Shown here: one piece after another, positions 39,137 to 52,639 of the stretch
Layout: each line of letters begins with the position of its first letter
Numbering within the stretch: the first letter of the stretch is position 1
The notes under the pieces: generated by a model
Database searches by the model: none
What the model was told of the DNA's origin: nothing
The model's input: the letters and a program-made list of their open reading frames with translations, nothing else
NCBI GenBank assembly: GCA_022605955.1
Contig: JAKCOZ010000002.1
Span: forward strand, 65,452,783 to 65,516,782
Source of the DNA: Rallus limicola
Lineage: Eukaryota; Chordata; Aves; Gruiformes; Rallidae
Direction of reading: 5' to 3'
Length of the DNA: 64,000 nt
Made by a program: the position numbers and the translations under genes

Positions 39137-41068
39137 ATTTGTGAGTATTCACAGAAAGCAAACATGGCCACCACAGTGCCAGGCCTCAAGGGGTCAATCA
39201 CCTGGCTGTACAGATGCCCTGGGGCTCCCACAACCCTGCCCAGGACCCCATTTCAGCTCCCCCATCACTTCCCAGGCCAGTCTACATGTCCTCCCAGCAC
39301 TGCCCTGCCCAGCCACAGGCCCTGCCACGCCAAGCCCAGCCAAAAGCACCATGAAGCCTGTGAGTGATTTCACCAGGGGCAAACGATCTTCAGGGTTGCT
39401 CCTAAGTCCACATCATTCCCCTCAAATCATAAGAGCAAAACCATCATGTGAAGACATGGACACACACAGCCCCCACTGCTTTTATTCATTGCATCCACAG
39501 CAACGGGATTTAGGGAGCAAATACTGCCAGAAGTCAGTCACCAGGGATCTGATTAGACAGACAGCATTTAACCTAATCTCCTCTATCACAAGCGCATTCT
39601 TCTTCCTGTAATTAAATGTGATCACAGACACAATTATTTAGGGGCATAATTCTGCCAATTTAGACACCAAACTACTTCAGCTGCAGGTGGGAAAGGTAAA
39701 TAGTGAAAGGAGAGGAATGAAGATGTGAGCATTGTTTTGACTGGAGGCTAGATTACTAGGCAGCTAGAAGTCATAGGCAGATATAAACTTAGCAGGTTAT
39801 GAGGTAAAACTTCAGAAATTTCAGTAGTCCTCAAAATATCACATATTCAATCACTGAAACACTTCTGAAAAGTTTGTCCCTTCCATCCCAAAGAATTACA
39901 GGATTATTTTGAAGGCAAAGGATATCACTATCTCTTATTCCAGATGGCTTTTGGGGAGCAAAACCACATAGACTTTGCCTATCTCTGTCTATAACATTTA
40001 GAAACATTATATTCTTTTATTACTACCCCAGAGACACACTGACAGCATAAAGACATCTCATGGGAAAAAGGAAATGATCAGAAATTTATGTTTGCGAGCT
40101 ATGAAAATACTAAAAGCTGTAAATATGCACTGCTTTCAGACTGCTAAGAGACAAAATAGTCTACAAGTACTAGGAAAGCAAAAATTCCAACCAGGATTGT
40201 GAACTACATTGGTGGTTCATCCTCATACTGATGCTTCTCCAAAGAAGAGGTACTTTGAATAGGTAAATCACTTGGAAAGGCAACTGTGGGATTTGACACC
40301 AAAAATTTGCCAGAGAGGACAGACACAACTTGAAGAACAGTCTCATTGCATCTTGCACCATAAATAGCTGCGTTGTTTTGTTCTTCACCCCTTGCTGAAG
40401 TCCACATAGTTTCAGCAGTATTGATCACACTTTTATAAGGCTGAATATTGGTATTTTTAGGAGGATGGAATGAGTGATATTTATATTCCCAAACACTGGA
40501 GAGAGACAAAAATAGATGGAAAGGCAAGAGTAGCCATGCCTCTGCTTTGTTTCAGATCAGCTCAAAAGCCACAGTAGGCATTAACAACAGAAATAGTAAC
40601 AGCTGTCTGAAGAGAACAATACTGAGAAGTGGCTGGATATAAATGGATGACTGTGAGAAGAAAGGAAAAGAAAATATGTTTATTAAGCTAGCAAAAAGTG
40701 GTATTTAGTTTTAGTCTTTTCTCCACTGCATTATCTACACATTACACTGATTAAATTGTTGGCACTCTATTTTACTGACTTGTCTGCCTTCTAACCCTTT
40801 TGTAGTTGATTTTCATATTATTTTGCATTTATGAGTTTCAATGATCATAAAAGAACCTTGGATTAAGAACTAGGAGCACTGGAGCATGCTTCTGTATACA
40901 CAAAACAGGCATTTGTCATCACTCTCTCAGTTCTGCAGGTATGGTGGTTTCAGTGGGAATTTGACTAACAGACACATGCACAAAAAAACCCCAACTGGTT
41001 TAATTAAACTGTTAGTAAGAAGTTATGAAAGTAACTGTTTTGCACATGATTTATTTAGATGATTATGT
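39137..41068. other. Intronic sequence with a C-rich patch
   Basis: The first 230 bases (about 39165-39360) are unusually C-rich with CCTGCC/CCAGCC motifs and give overlapping open frames in several phases, a sign of composition rather than coding. It could be the remains of an older repeat that the CR1 fragment abuts, but I cannot assign a family. The rest is AT-rich with no recognised feature. Confidence 0.5.
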
Positions 41069-41524
41069 GTATATATATATATATACACATAATAATAGGA
41101 GGAAAAAAGGCCCAGAATTGCATATATATATATATATATATATTGCATACATATATATATGCAATATATGCATATATATATATATATGCATATATATATA
41201 TATATATATGCAATTCTGGGCCTTTTTTCCTCCTATTATTATGTGTATATATATATATGTATGCAATATATATATGCAATATATATATGTATGCAATATA
41301 TATATGCAATATATATAAGTATGCAATATATATATGCAATATATATATGCAATATATATGCATATATATGCATATATGCAATATATATGCAATATATATA
41401 TGCAATATATATATGCAATATATGCATATATATATGCAATATATATGCAATATATGCATAGATATATATATATATATGCATATATATATATATATGCAAT
41501 TCTGGGCCTTTTTTCCTCCTATTA
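41069..41524. repeat. TA-rich palindromic repeat with three copies of one 30-bp core
   Basis: A unique core (GGAGGAAAAAAGGCCCAGAA and neighbours) lies in forward form at about 41091-41121, in inverted form at about 41210-41240, and in inverted form again at about 41491-41524. The first two, with their TA flanks, form a perfect inverted repeat with arms of at least 44 bases (41083-41126 against 41206-41249) around a TA-rich loop. Between the second and third copies runs an array of short units of the type TATATATGCAA. All open frames here (Tyr/Ile/Cys/Met-rich) are artefacts. Cruciform-prone and probably hard to assemble. Confidence 0.93.
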
Positions 41525-43374
41525 GCAAAAAAATACCAAGAGCTTCACAGACTGCTATACATACCCACTGATAAAAGCTTTTAGAATGATAATACACTTT
41601 TAGTAACTTTCGTAGAACACACTGACATAGTAGCAATCCTTATAAGAACCTCTAAACATCTACATTTAATAAAATATAAACCAGTTTCACGATTAACTGA
41701 AGTTGCAGGAGACTGTTTACAACAAAATGTGACAAGAGTCCCTGAGCACCAACTCATCTCTCTTTGGGAATATTTGTTAATACTATTAAAGGGTAAAACC
41801 CAGTAAAGATGAGGGGGAAAAAAAGTTAAAATGCTCCTGAAGGTTATTGTTGTTTGATTATATAAAAAATTAAATACAGTTTTCATTTCTGAACCGTATC
41901 TTTCTGCTAATGCAAAGAGAACATCTCTCTATGCATTAAGTATAATACAATTGAATGTATGCTAAGGGAAAACCTGGAATATTTAATTTCATTAATAAAA
42001 GTTAATGATGGTGTTGATTTCTCTCTCCAGTTCCCCAGCCCACTCCTTCTCCCCCCAAAGATGTGCGCAGCATACATACTTCCATGCATGTTATTGTTGC
42101 ACTTGTGATTGAGTTGTCATCTCTTTATTGAGTAGCTCACAGTATTATTTAGGAAATGCATTGTAGTATCATTCCCTTCCAAAGGAAGTTAATATTATCT
42201 TTTATTCTATAAGCCACTCCAGTATTCTTTGTTCACTAAGTGGGTGCCATTGGAAGCAAGCACAGGTCAGGCACAGGGGATGTGACTGGAGCAGCGCAAA
42301 GCAAACCTGAGGCGCACACAGCCCAGAGGCAGTGGCAGCCAGCTGGAGGCAGTGGCCACCCCACGGGGGCTGCGGCCCCTGGCTCTGTTCCTCTTTGCTC
42401 AGAGACCCTGCCAGAGGCTTCAGGCATATGGGAAGCAATGAGAAAGGGGACGGCTGGATTTTGACCCAGCTACTGTCAGCTGCAAAATGTCGATGAAGGA
42501 GCCGTTGCACCAGCTGTAACCGAGAGCAGTCCCAATGCTGCTTATGGCCAGACAGACCCCATAGGGCATGAAACTCTCATTAACACCACTGTGATATTTA
42601 CAGACATGCACTGAAGTGCTGAAAATATTTAGAGATGTGGTGATATGAATGGAGCGACACCTTGCAGCAAGAGGCACTCTTTAATTTAAATACATGTTCT
42701 GAAGCTAAACTGTCAATCTGAAACAAACATGACAAGTTTTGTTGCCACAATCTGATAAAATGCAACCAAAATGGAATGGCATTAGTCTCTACAAGTGCCA
42801 TGAAAATTACAAACCATCCCTGCTTATCTCCTGCCAGAACTGAGTGTAGTAGAAACAGTTATAAAACCAAATAATCACTTGTGTAGTTTGAATTTCACTT
42901 TTATGTGAAAGATTAGTCGAAGACTATTTGCTGCCTCAATCCCAGTGAAACTTTATCTTGCAATGTGAATGGGACTTCAGTGCAAGCTTCACACACTCAT
43001 GGTCCCTATTTATATGATTGATCCCATTTAGGGCAAAGAAAAAAGAAAATAAAAAGAATAAAGTCATGGAACAAACCTGAATTTATATGAGGCAAAAGCT
43101 AAATGTGCAATGGCCATTACTCATTTAACAAAAAATTTAAAATTAAATATTCAAAATATTTAAAGAAAAGTACTTAAACTGTACTAACAATGGTAATTGT
43201 ATTTTAGGCATAGCACTTTTTTCTCCTAAAATTTAGTCAATATATGAATTTTAAATAAATACATTAATTACATCTTCTCAAAAAGAACATGCAATTTTAT
43301 CAAGCTGGAGTGAACAACCTCCCCAGAAAAACCATCACAAAGCATTTGATTTGCTAAAGCAGAATGAAACCTGG
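41525..43374. other. Intronic sequence with a G+C-richer patch
   Basis: The interval 42240-42550 is G+C-richer than its surroundings. On the minus strand an open frame at 42420-42677 has protein-like wording (MPYGVCLAISSIGTALGYSW) that I could not match to any family. No splice or promoter context supports it. The rest is AT-rich with nothing recognised. Confidence 0.45.
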
Positions 43375-43877
43375 TGTCATGGTTTAACTTGGACAGTGGT
43401 AAAACAACCACACAGCCATTCGCTCACTTCCCCCCAGTGGGATGGGGGAGGGAATCGAAAAGGTAAAACTTGTGGGTGTATATAAAGGCAGTTTAATAGA
43501 ATGGAAAAGGAAGATAATAATGAATAATAATAATAATAGAATGTACAAAATAATTGATGCATAGCATAACTGCTAACCATCTATAGCCAATGCTCAACTA
43601 GTTCCCCCCAGTTATATGCTGAGCATGACATCATATACTATAGAATATCCCTTTAGCCAGTTTGGGTCAGGTGTCCTGACTGTTTCCCCTCACAGCTTCT
43701 TGGGTGCCCCCCACTTCCTCATTGGCAGGGCAGTGAGAAGCTGAGGAGTCCTTGACTGCCTGGCAAGAACTAAAATATCAGTGTGTTATCAACATAATTT
43801 TCATCCTAAATCCACAACACAGCACTACACCAGCTGCTAGGAAGAATATTAACTCTATCCATGCTGAAACCAGGACA
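43375..43877 (-). mobile_element. Solo LTR, ERVL-like, same family as the LTR at 204
   Basis: On the plus strand it begins TGTCATGGTTTAAC and ends TGCTGAAACCAGGACA. Reversed, it starts TGTCCTGGTTTCAGC and so lies on the minus strand. It is flanked by the perfect 5-bp duplication CCTGG at 43370-43374 and 43878-43882. Its U3 aligns by eye with the LTR at 204-788 (shared GGATAGAGTTAA, GATAACAC.CTGAT, GGCAGTCAA-like words), while the middle and 3' thirds differ. At 503 bp it is shorter. An AAT microsatellite lies inside at about 43516-43541. No viral genes adjoin it. Sense orientation with KCTD8. Confidence 0.88.
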
Positions 43878-44190
43878 CCTGGTAATCTTTTTTAAGGATT
43901 TTCTACTGGACTTCCAGTGGCTCAATTTATAAAAGAGCCATGATTTCAGAGTGCTGTCAGTACTCCCCCTGTTTTAAGAAATAAACGTCTTCTGTGCAGA
44001 AACAAAATAAAATCAACCTCAGACCAAAGAATAACATCTGTTTGCCAGGTTAGGATGTTAGCAGGTATAGCAACTCAAGCTTTTTCAACAATTATACCAA
44101 GCCAAATAATCAACCAAATAATCAGTCTGGCGTGGAAAAGCCCTGCAGACATGACCTTGGTCAATTTAACTGAAACAAACTCCTTAGACA
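43878..44190. other. Intronic sequence, nothing recognised
   Basis: Short spacer between the solo LTR and a CR1 3' end. No feature visible. Confidence 0.6.
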
Positions 44191-44250
44191 GAATCACAGA
44201 ATACATTGAAGTGGAAGGGACCCAGAGGGATCATCAAATCCAACTCCAGA
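44191..44250 (-). mobile_element. Very short CR1 3'-end fragment
   Basis: GAATCACAGAATACATTGAAG followed by GGATCATCAAATCCAACTCC on the plus strand is the reverse complement of a CR1 3' terminus, about 60 bases long. It is the 3' stub of a severely 5'-truncated insertion. Confidence 0.75.
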
Positions 44251-46721
44251 GAAATGTCATAATTCTTTAAGTTCAGGTCCCAACATCACTCTCACAAATG
44301 CAACATCAAGCCATAGCAAGGAACCTGAGACCACCAGAAGATCCAAGAAAGCCCCTGATAGCCCTACTGCCAGTCAACTGACTTCAAGCCAAAAATTTAG
44401 CCCTACCTACATGACTCTGGCAGTAAAGTAATCCAAAACTGGAAGTAGAAAAACTTCCAGTGGAGCAGGCTGTGCTATTCACTTCCCTTGCAGTGACAGC
44501 CAGGATCTGCCTAGTCACTTACACAACGCAGAGCAATGCTAAGCTGGCTGTGAGCTATTCAAGCACCACACCAGTCTCGGGCAGCCCAGGACCCCAGAGG
44601 AGTGAGATGGGTGCACACCAATGTGCACACCTTCTTCCTTTGCCCATCTAAGTATCTGTCTCACTAAAGATTTTGCCCATAAAAGGGTAACACATGAAAA
44701 AAGTGCGCTTACTTCTGGTTGCTTTGTTTAGGTCATGCTGATGGTCAGCTGGACCAAGAAGAGGACCTTCCTTTCTGCCACTTCAGTCTCTCCTCATTCC
44801 CGTAGCATATTACTTCTGACATCTGAGAGAGATGCCTGAGCAGTTTTTCATTTCTGGAGACCTAAGTATATATGTGGAACTGTGGCAGAAAGAGGATAAT
44901 GTGAGAACCTATTAGCTCCCTCTTGGTGTCATGCTTAGTGAATTTTTGTTCGCCACTGAAGTTCTCATCACAAATTTGGTATTTGCTGCAAAGGAGAAAA
45001 CCCGCAGTGAAATACCAGCCATATCATACTGAGAAAGTAAATATATTGCAAAATACATTTTATTAGAGGTAATGTTTTAATTTTAAATCATGTGCCTGCA
45101 ACAATATTATACAGAAAACTTCTGTACACGTAAATTCTGTGCTTGAACAACAGATAACAGAGAGTTCATGTTGACAATAAAGAAAAAATAAAATACGATT
45201 TGTTCATCCTACTGTGGAAAAGTAAACATTTCCCTGCAACTACTGTCATAAATCCTTGAAAATGTATGAAGCGATCCGACACCAAGCAGCAGTTTTCCTG
45301 CAAATATTACAGACCCAGCAAAGTCAGCTTCTCCACCACCATTACTTTGTTCCCAAGGAATCCACAAGAAGTACAAATGTGGGATAATAGCAAAACCAGC
45401 GTGTTTCTATTTCCTGATATCAGAAATTACAGCTGCTTGTATCCAGGTGTGTATTGCTTATCTAGTATCGATCCTGGCATACACTAACTTGGATAGTTGA
45501 TTTTCTCTAATTTTAATTTTAAAATACTGCACAACAGTTCCAGTTCTCAGCTCCAAACATTAAAGTGGCTCTACAGTAGTTAAAAATACCGTTGCATTTA
45601 AGTAAGAGCAGACACTGGATATAGTAATTCAAATCTGCTAACAAGGCAATTGTCTTGCATATTTCTATTGAAACATAAGAAAAATCCAAAGGTTCCTGGC
45701 ATAGTTCTTTACTGCAGCAATGACTACACAAGCTGTAGAGGATCACAGATTGTTTTCATTATTTATTGATTAAAAAGCTGAATTTCTTCAAACTTCTTAA
45801 TCTTAGGTTTTAAAAATCATTCTCAAATACAGTCTCTTAGTTGAGATAATGACTAAAATCAGAATAGCAGTTTCAGTAGTCTAGATTATCAAACATTATG
45901 TCAACTGGTGCCATAAAAAAGATATCCTTACATTAGTATTATATGACTGTACACTTTGATTCATCCCTTTGCATCCAGGAACATATACTTTGGAAGAATG
46001 ACAAATTAAAGAGTAGTATATTATTTATTTATTTTTAAGCTGTATTAGAGTTGAGCTGGAGTCATAAGGCAGAATATCTTGAAGTTTTATGTCAGTTTTC
46101 CAAAGTCACAGGGCTGCTTACAGAATCTCTCCTTAAAGGGCTTTGCTCCCTAATCCTACCAGAAACAATACTCCTAGATGTCTATGTTGTCAGAAACCCA
46201 GAGCTTTTCTATGCTATGCTTGTGATACTGATTTAACCCTTCATGTCTTCCTGGACCACCAAAAATTTGTACTCTCATCTTTGGGGCTCTGATTCAGGCT
46301 CAAACTAAACCGTTTGACTTCACCTTATCGTTCCACAAAGAAGGAATACGATTGTTTTACATTTCTCTTGGTCTCCTCTCCTCAGCTTTGCACATTTCAG
46401 ATATATATGTGCCATGTAAAATAGCACAGACACACTTCACGTAGTAAAAACTCCACCAAATAAGCTGTGATGGATGGAGAGCAGCTTGGCATGGTCACAG
46501 AAATCACCTGCAAGATGGCTCTCACAGCACTCTGCCTGCAGAAAAGCAGTTTAGGGTTATCTGCCAACCCACCACGCCCTCGCTATCCCAGTGGGATGCT
46601 GAGCTGGATTTGGCATTCACAGAGCAATTAACATCTCACAGTAGGTAATGTATACATTTGTTCCCCATGTTTCAAGTGTCACCTGTTTTCTCCTTTCTAC
46701 TGCAAAGACACAATGTCACTT

Positions 46722-46778
46722 GGGGTTTTTTGGAGGGTTGGGTCTGGTTTTGTTGTTGGTTGTGGGGTTGTTTTCAAA
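46722..46778 (+). repeat. G/T-rich low-complexity patch with G-runs
   Basis: GGGG, GGG, GGG and GGGG runs separated by short T-rich loops (GGGGTTTTTTGGAGGGTTGGG and onward). It has the arrangement of a potential G-quadruplex on the plus strand, though one loop is long. Confidence 0.5.
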
Positions 46779-49007
46779 ATACCATATTGTTTTTAAAAAG
46801 TCCATTGCTTCCAACTGCTTATTCCCCACTGATTACAGAATTATTATCACTTGCTTATAACAATTTCCACAGCAACCAATGTAATCTCACAGTGCTGTGA
46901 CTTCAAGTGGAAAATAAGCACCATAAATTCACACACGTCACCTGTTACAAACAAAAACATGAGACAAGGAAAGAGAAAATGTCACGTGAAATGGGACTGT
47001 CAAAACAGAATACATGTCAAAGTTTTTTTTCATGAAGTATTACTGCATTTTTCTTACAATAAACCTGTCAGTTCAGCACAGAAATCTTCCAGCTGAGCAC
47101 GATGCTCTCAACACCCATAAGTCAGATTGTGTAGCAGATGTTAAATGTAAAATCCATTAAGACCAATTAGACTCTACAGAAGAAAAAAATAGTAATAGCA
47201 TGCACAGGCAACCCTGCATTGCACAGAAGTATTGAGAGATAGAGTGAACCACAAAAAAAGAAAGAGGAAAAAAAAAAAAAGACAAAAGCTTGAAAGTGTA
47301 AATCACATCTTTCCTTCACAAAGCTAACAGAAAGTCTGTTGTATTACCTGCAGTCATGTGAAGCAAAGTCTCCTTACTTCTAGTATCCCATCTCAAACTA
47401 ACAGCAACTTTTGTGAAAACCATCACCTATTGTGTACCTACAGGCAATTTACCAGTGGTCCTCTATGGCAGCTTGAAACCAAGTGGCAGAAGAGTTCCTA
47501 CACCTTTCCCAAACTGAATGTGCAGCTTAATGCGACATTAACTGACCTAAGTCACCCTCACATGCACTATGGTGAGAGCTTCAATAGCTTGGAAACGCCT
47601 GTTTGCCTTCAGGCATGGAGCCAAGCTTCCAGGATCAAAAAGGGAAAACTTTGCAGTAGGCTCTGGTAGAGCCTCTTTGATGCCACATAAAAAGTTACTC
47701 CTTTTATTGACCATTAAGAGAAAGGATTTGTAATAGACACACAAAACAGACCTGCGTGCGCTTTTCAGAGCTAAGCCACCAATGCGAGGTGCAAGTTAAA
47801 TTCCAGCCATGTTGTAATTGCACAGACAAATGAAGCTGTCATTGCATACATGATAGCTTGCACAGCACCGGGGGCAGAGAACCTCATGTTTTTTATAGGA
47901 ATTATGCATAATAAGGTGGAAAGTCTGTCTCTGTACTTGTCAGAACATGTTGCCGAAGGCTGGAGCATTATTTCCTGGTAAGCGGTTTCAAACGACCTCT
48001 GGTTCTTCAATCAGAATTAGTCTGCAATCCATCCCTACGTATTAAGAAATTTAGTAAATACATGCGTGGTAGCCAAGGTGAATTCCATCTGCAGTAATAT
48101 TTGAGAGAATATAATTTCCATTTTTTAAAAAAGTGCTAGGTGGTTGTTTCAAATCAAAGTAAATACTGAAGTTTGAGACATACTAGAAACAGAACTGAAA
48201 TCTATTCCACAAACCATAGATTTAAAGGACACCTTTGGCCTTTGAACATTCCTTAGTACCTCTCAGCGAGAAACTCATTCAGCTACTCATGACCTAAGGA
48301 AAAGGGCAGAATGTATATATCCAGCGGTATTTTTCCAATTGCTTTGCTATCTAACGTTACTAGAAAACAGACTTGTCCACAAGTCCTCAGGAGAAATGGT
48401 GAAAGAGAACTTTGTGTGGTTGCTATAGAATTACAGACCAACAACTAATACAGTCGTTGGTTGCAGATGCTCATGCTGTGAATAACAAATGCAAATGCAG
48501 CTAGGGCTTTTTCCAGTGAATATAAAACTAGGTTTTTTTCTCCTCTAGTACCAAATTAAGTTTCAGGTGTTGGCCAAAACAAGAGTAGTCTCCCCAAAGG
48601 GTTTTTTTTGCCTTTTTATTTTTATCTGAAAGACACAGCCCAGGTTTGGACACTGTCCAAGAGGGCTCTTGAAATCAGCAACCTCCCACCCAAAACTGCC
48701 TCCATTCTGGAGTCATGGGGCCATGTGGCAAGGAATAAATTGAAGAATGGCTGATCTTCTCTTTGTATATTAGCTCTCATTTTGAGTAAGGAAGGAATGG
48801 CAAATGCTGGTTACAGTCATGTAGTAACCACCCTTCACACCCCTGGTGCAGAGGCCTGAGGCTTCCAGGGTTTCCTCTCCCTTCCATAGAGTCTTGTGCA
48901 GCAGTCCGACAAAGCAACATAGCAAGCACACAATCCATCCAGGGTATTTAATAATAACAAAGTCTTGTTTTACCAACAGTCTCCACCAGTTGGACATTTA
49001 GTCAGTT

Positions 49008-49080
49008 TTAAAAACCCAAAACCCCTCAAAACCCAGAAACCTGCAAACCCAAAACAAAACAAACCCCAAATCCAAACCTA
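49008..49080 (+). repeat. A/C-rich low-complexity patch
   Basis: Irregular AAAACCC/CAAAACC words over about 70 bases. A similar patch lies at about 49308-49345. It is not a clean telomere-type array, since unit length and sequence vary. Confidence 0.6.
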
Positions 49081-49571
49081 AAGTACTAACTCAGGAATTG
49101 TGTTTCTCTCGTTTCTCTTCCCACTAGGGTGATTTTTTTAAAGTTTTGTATCCATGTTGAGAAAAGTCTATCTAATCATATGAAAATATACAAAATTAAA
49201 CAAAAAGGTTGCTAAATGCCTAACAAGCAATCAAAATAAAAATATGCTCCCAATCTTTTCAGCCTACTTTTATCTCAGCCATTTTTTGCACTCAGAAGTA
49301 AAATAAAAAAAAACACAACCAAAACCCCAAACACCTCCAAAAACATTATGCAAACCCCATAATTTTTCAATTAACTCTATCAATTTAAGTAACCGTTTTA
49401 CTTTTCACAACATTGTAAACTGGTAGACTAAAAATTAAAACAAAAATGAGGATGTACAACATTCAATTCATCCCTGGCATTATTCCACGTAAATCAGTGG
49501 TATTACACCAGGGATTAATTTGGAACCCTGCTCTGAATTAGAGCACTGTTCTATACAGCAACCTCATCATA

Positions 49572-49594
49572 ACACACACACACACACACACACA
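49572..49594. repeat. (CA)n microsatellite
   Basis: Eleven uninterrupted CA dinucleotides within AACACACACACACACACA.... A potential polymorphic marker with no gene link. Confidence 0.95.
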
Positions 49595-51150
49595 AATAAC
49601 CCAAAACATTATGAGCATCACAAATGCACATACATAATTACATACGTACAAAACTATCTCTGAGCGAACACAGCAATTTCAGAGTTTTGATAATAACAAT
49701 AAGGAATTTCTACTATTTAGAAAATCAGTATATTCTTTTTTCTCAGAAAGGAGATTCAATAATCATGTAAAATACTTGATGGAAGTCCACCCGGAAGAAT
49801 GAATGTAAAGCTACAGCTCAGTTTTTATGAAAGATGACTGGCAGTAGGTTATGCAATAAACCTTCAAAAACTGTTTTAATACAGTTTTGAAGATTGATTT
49901 GAAGTACTTAAGTCTGCTCAGCAAAGGGTGGTTGCCACCTATATGATATACAGGAATGTAAACTATGTGATTAATTCCTCCTCCAGGTAGAAAACCATTC
50001 ACATTTCACTCTATTAAACACGGTGGCTAGGTCCAGTTTTGCACACAAAACAGGTTGCTTCTGTTCAGCTGCCCTAACAGTGAAGTTAGTTAGAGGCTGA
50101 GTCTCCCACCTCACCACAGAAACAGGCAGATGCTCTATCAAAGCATCTCTTCTGCGCTCAGGGAGCGTGAGACCCCACAGAGGCAGGAGAAGAAAGAAAG
50201 GAATAGAGAACACCTCTCTTCCACAGGCTTACTTGGCTCTCAGGCACATCTGTAATGTTTAAGGCTGCCTCTGCCTTTCAAAGACAGATCTCTGCCAGGG
50301 GCTGGTGTTCTCCATCCAGCTGCAGTTTCATTACCCAAAGCCACTGTCCAGCCAGTGCCCTACATAGCACTACATACTTTGCCAGAATGAAACTCATTCG
50401 TCATCACCCAATTTTCCTATTTGTGAGTGACCTGGAACCTTTACGGCTACCCAAAGCCAACTAGCGAAGTTGCTTAGGAGCTGTGTACTGGCCACAGAGC
50501 GATTTGGGTTTTTCCTGTTTCCATTTTTTCTCCCCACCTCGGAGCCTGCCTCTTTCTTGCTCCTCGGGAAGTTGGCTGTGCCCTCGCTTCCCCTTCCCTC
50601 GCGAAGACCGTGCCCAGGCGCAGTGCGCTCGCTTGGGAAGGAAACGCAGCGATAAAATATTAAAACCTTTCCTTGCTCGGGGCTCCGCCGCTGCAACCTC
50701 TGCACCGCCTGGCTGGGAGGGAGCGCCGCAACCCGCCGCGGCGGAGCCGGCGCTGAGCCCGGCCAGCAGGCTGGGACACCCCAGCCCCACCGCCGCAGTT
50801 CCCCGCTCCTCTGAGAGACACCGATACCGGGCAGGCAGTGCGGGAGGGGATTGGGAAGCGGGGGAGGGGGCGGGGGGTGCGGCTGGTCCTTCCTGGTGCA
50901 CACTCGGCACCAGTAAGTAGGGGCAGCCCCGGTTGCCCTGAGGAGCGGAGGGAGTGCTCCCTGTCCGCGCTCCGGCAGGGGCATTGGGCAGCCCTGTCCC
51001 ACCCTCCCCCCGGTGCACAAAATTAAATTTGAACTGTGGCGGTGACAGCCCCGAAGAAAGGGGCAGCCCCAATTTCACTTGAGCTACATGTTGCTTTGGA
51101 ACTGCGAGGGTTGAAGTGGGGGATGCAGCTGTACTTTTAACTGCACATCA

Positions 51151-52296
<1,146 letters not shown>

Positions 52297-52611
52297 TCAC
52301 CTGCCCCGCGGCGCCCCCTCACCGCCCCGGCGGCGGGGCGGGACGGGACAGGACGGGCTGGACTGCGAGGTGCCCCGGCGCGACCCGACCCGACCTGTTC
52401 CGAGCGCTGCCCCGCCTCACCGGCAGCGCGCTCCGAGGCGGCAAAGCGGGGCGCGGGGGCCTCAGGGCCGAACGGCCGCCAGAGCCGGCTGCCACTTGGC
52501 GAAGCGCTGCCGCGCTGCCAGGCTCGGCCCAGGGAAGAGCCAAGCCCCTAGCTCGGCTCCTCCCCTCGGCTGGGTGGCTTTTTTGGTTCGCTTTGGATTT
52601 TATTCCCCCTC

Positions 52612-52621
52612 ACCCCGCCCC
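52612..52621 (-). promoter_or_regulatory. GC box (Sp1-type) at the upstream edge of the CpG island
   Basis: On the minus strand the sequence reads GGGGCGGGGT, a good Sp/KLF-type site, about 570 bases upstream of the KCTD8 ATG and next to an A/T-rich TTTTTAAGG. It is a plausible core-promoter-proximal element, but no transcription start was mapped, so its role is inference. Confidence 0.4.
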
Positions 52622-52639
52622 TTAAAAACCTCCAAGCCT

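Larger units (their letters stand above)
44251..50689. other. Intronic sequence between the CR1 stub and the KCTD8 CpG island
   Basis: No exon or RNA gene recognised. Minor features are a G/T-rich patch with several GGG runs at about 46722-46778, A/C-rich low-complexity patches at about 49008-49080 and 49308-49345, and a CA repeat at 49572-49594. Short open frames are domain-free. Composition rises in G+C from about 50550 toward the island. Confidence 0.6.

Noticed and set aside
41025..41636. Tyr/Ile/Cys/Met-rich open frames up to 193 codons on both strands
   Set aside because: They are artefacts of the TATATGCA repeat array.
49008..49080. Interstitial telomere-like repeat (AAAACCC words)
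   Set aside because: Units vary in length and sequence and do not contain regular CCCTAA. Better described as A/C-rich low complexity.
50394..51078. Minus-strand frames of about 205-208 codons just downstream of KCTD8 exon 1
   Set aside because: They lie in the CpG-rich start of intron 1, overlap each other in different frames and are Pro/Gly/Arg-rich. This is composition, not coding.
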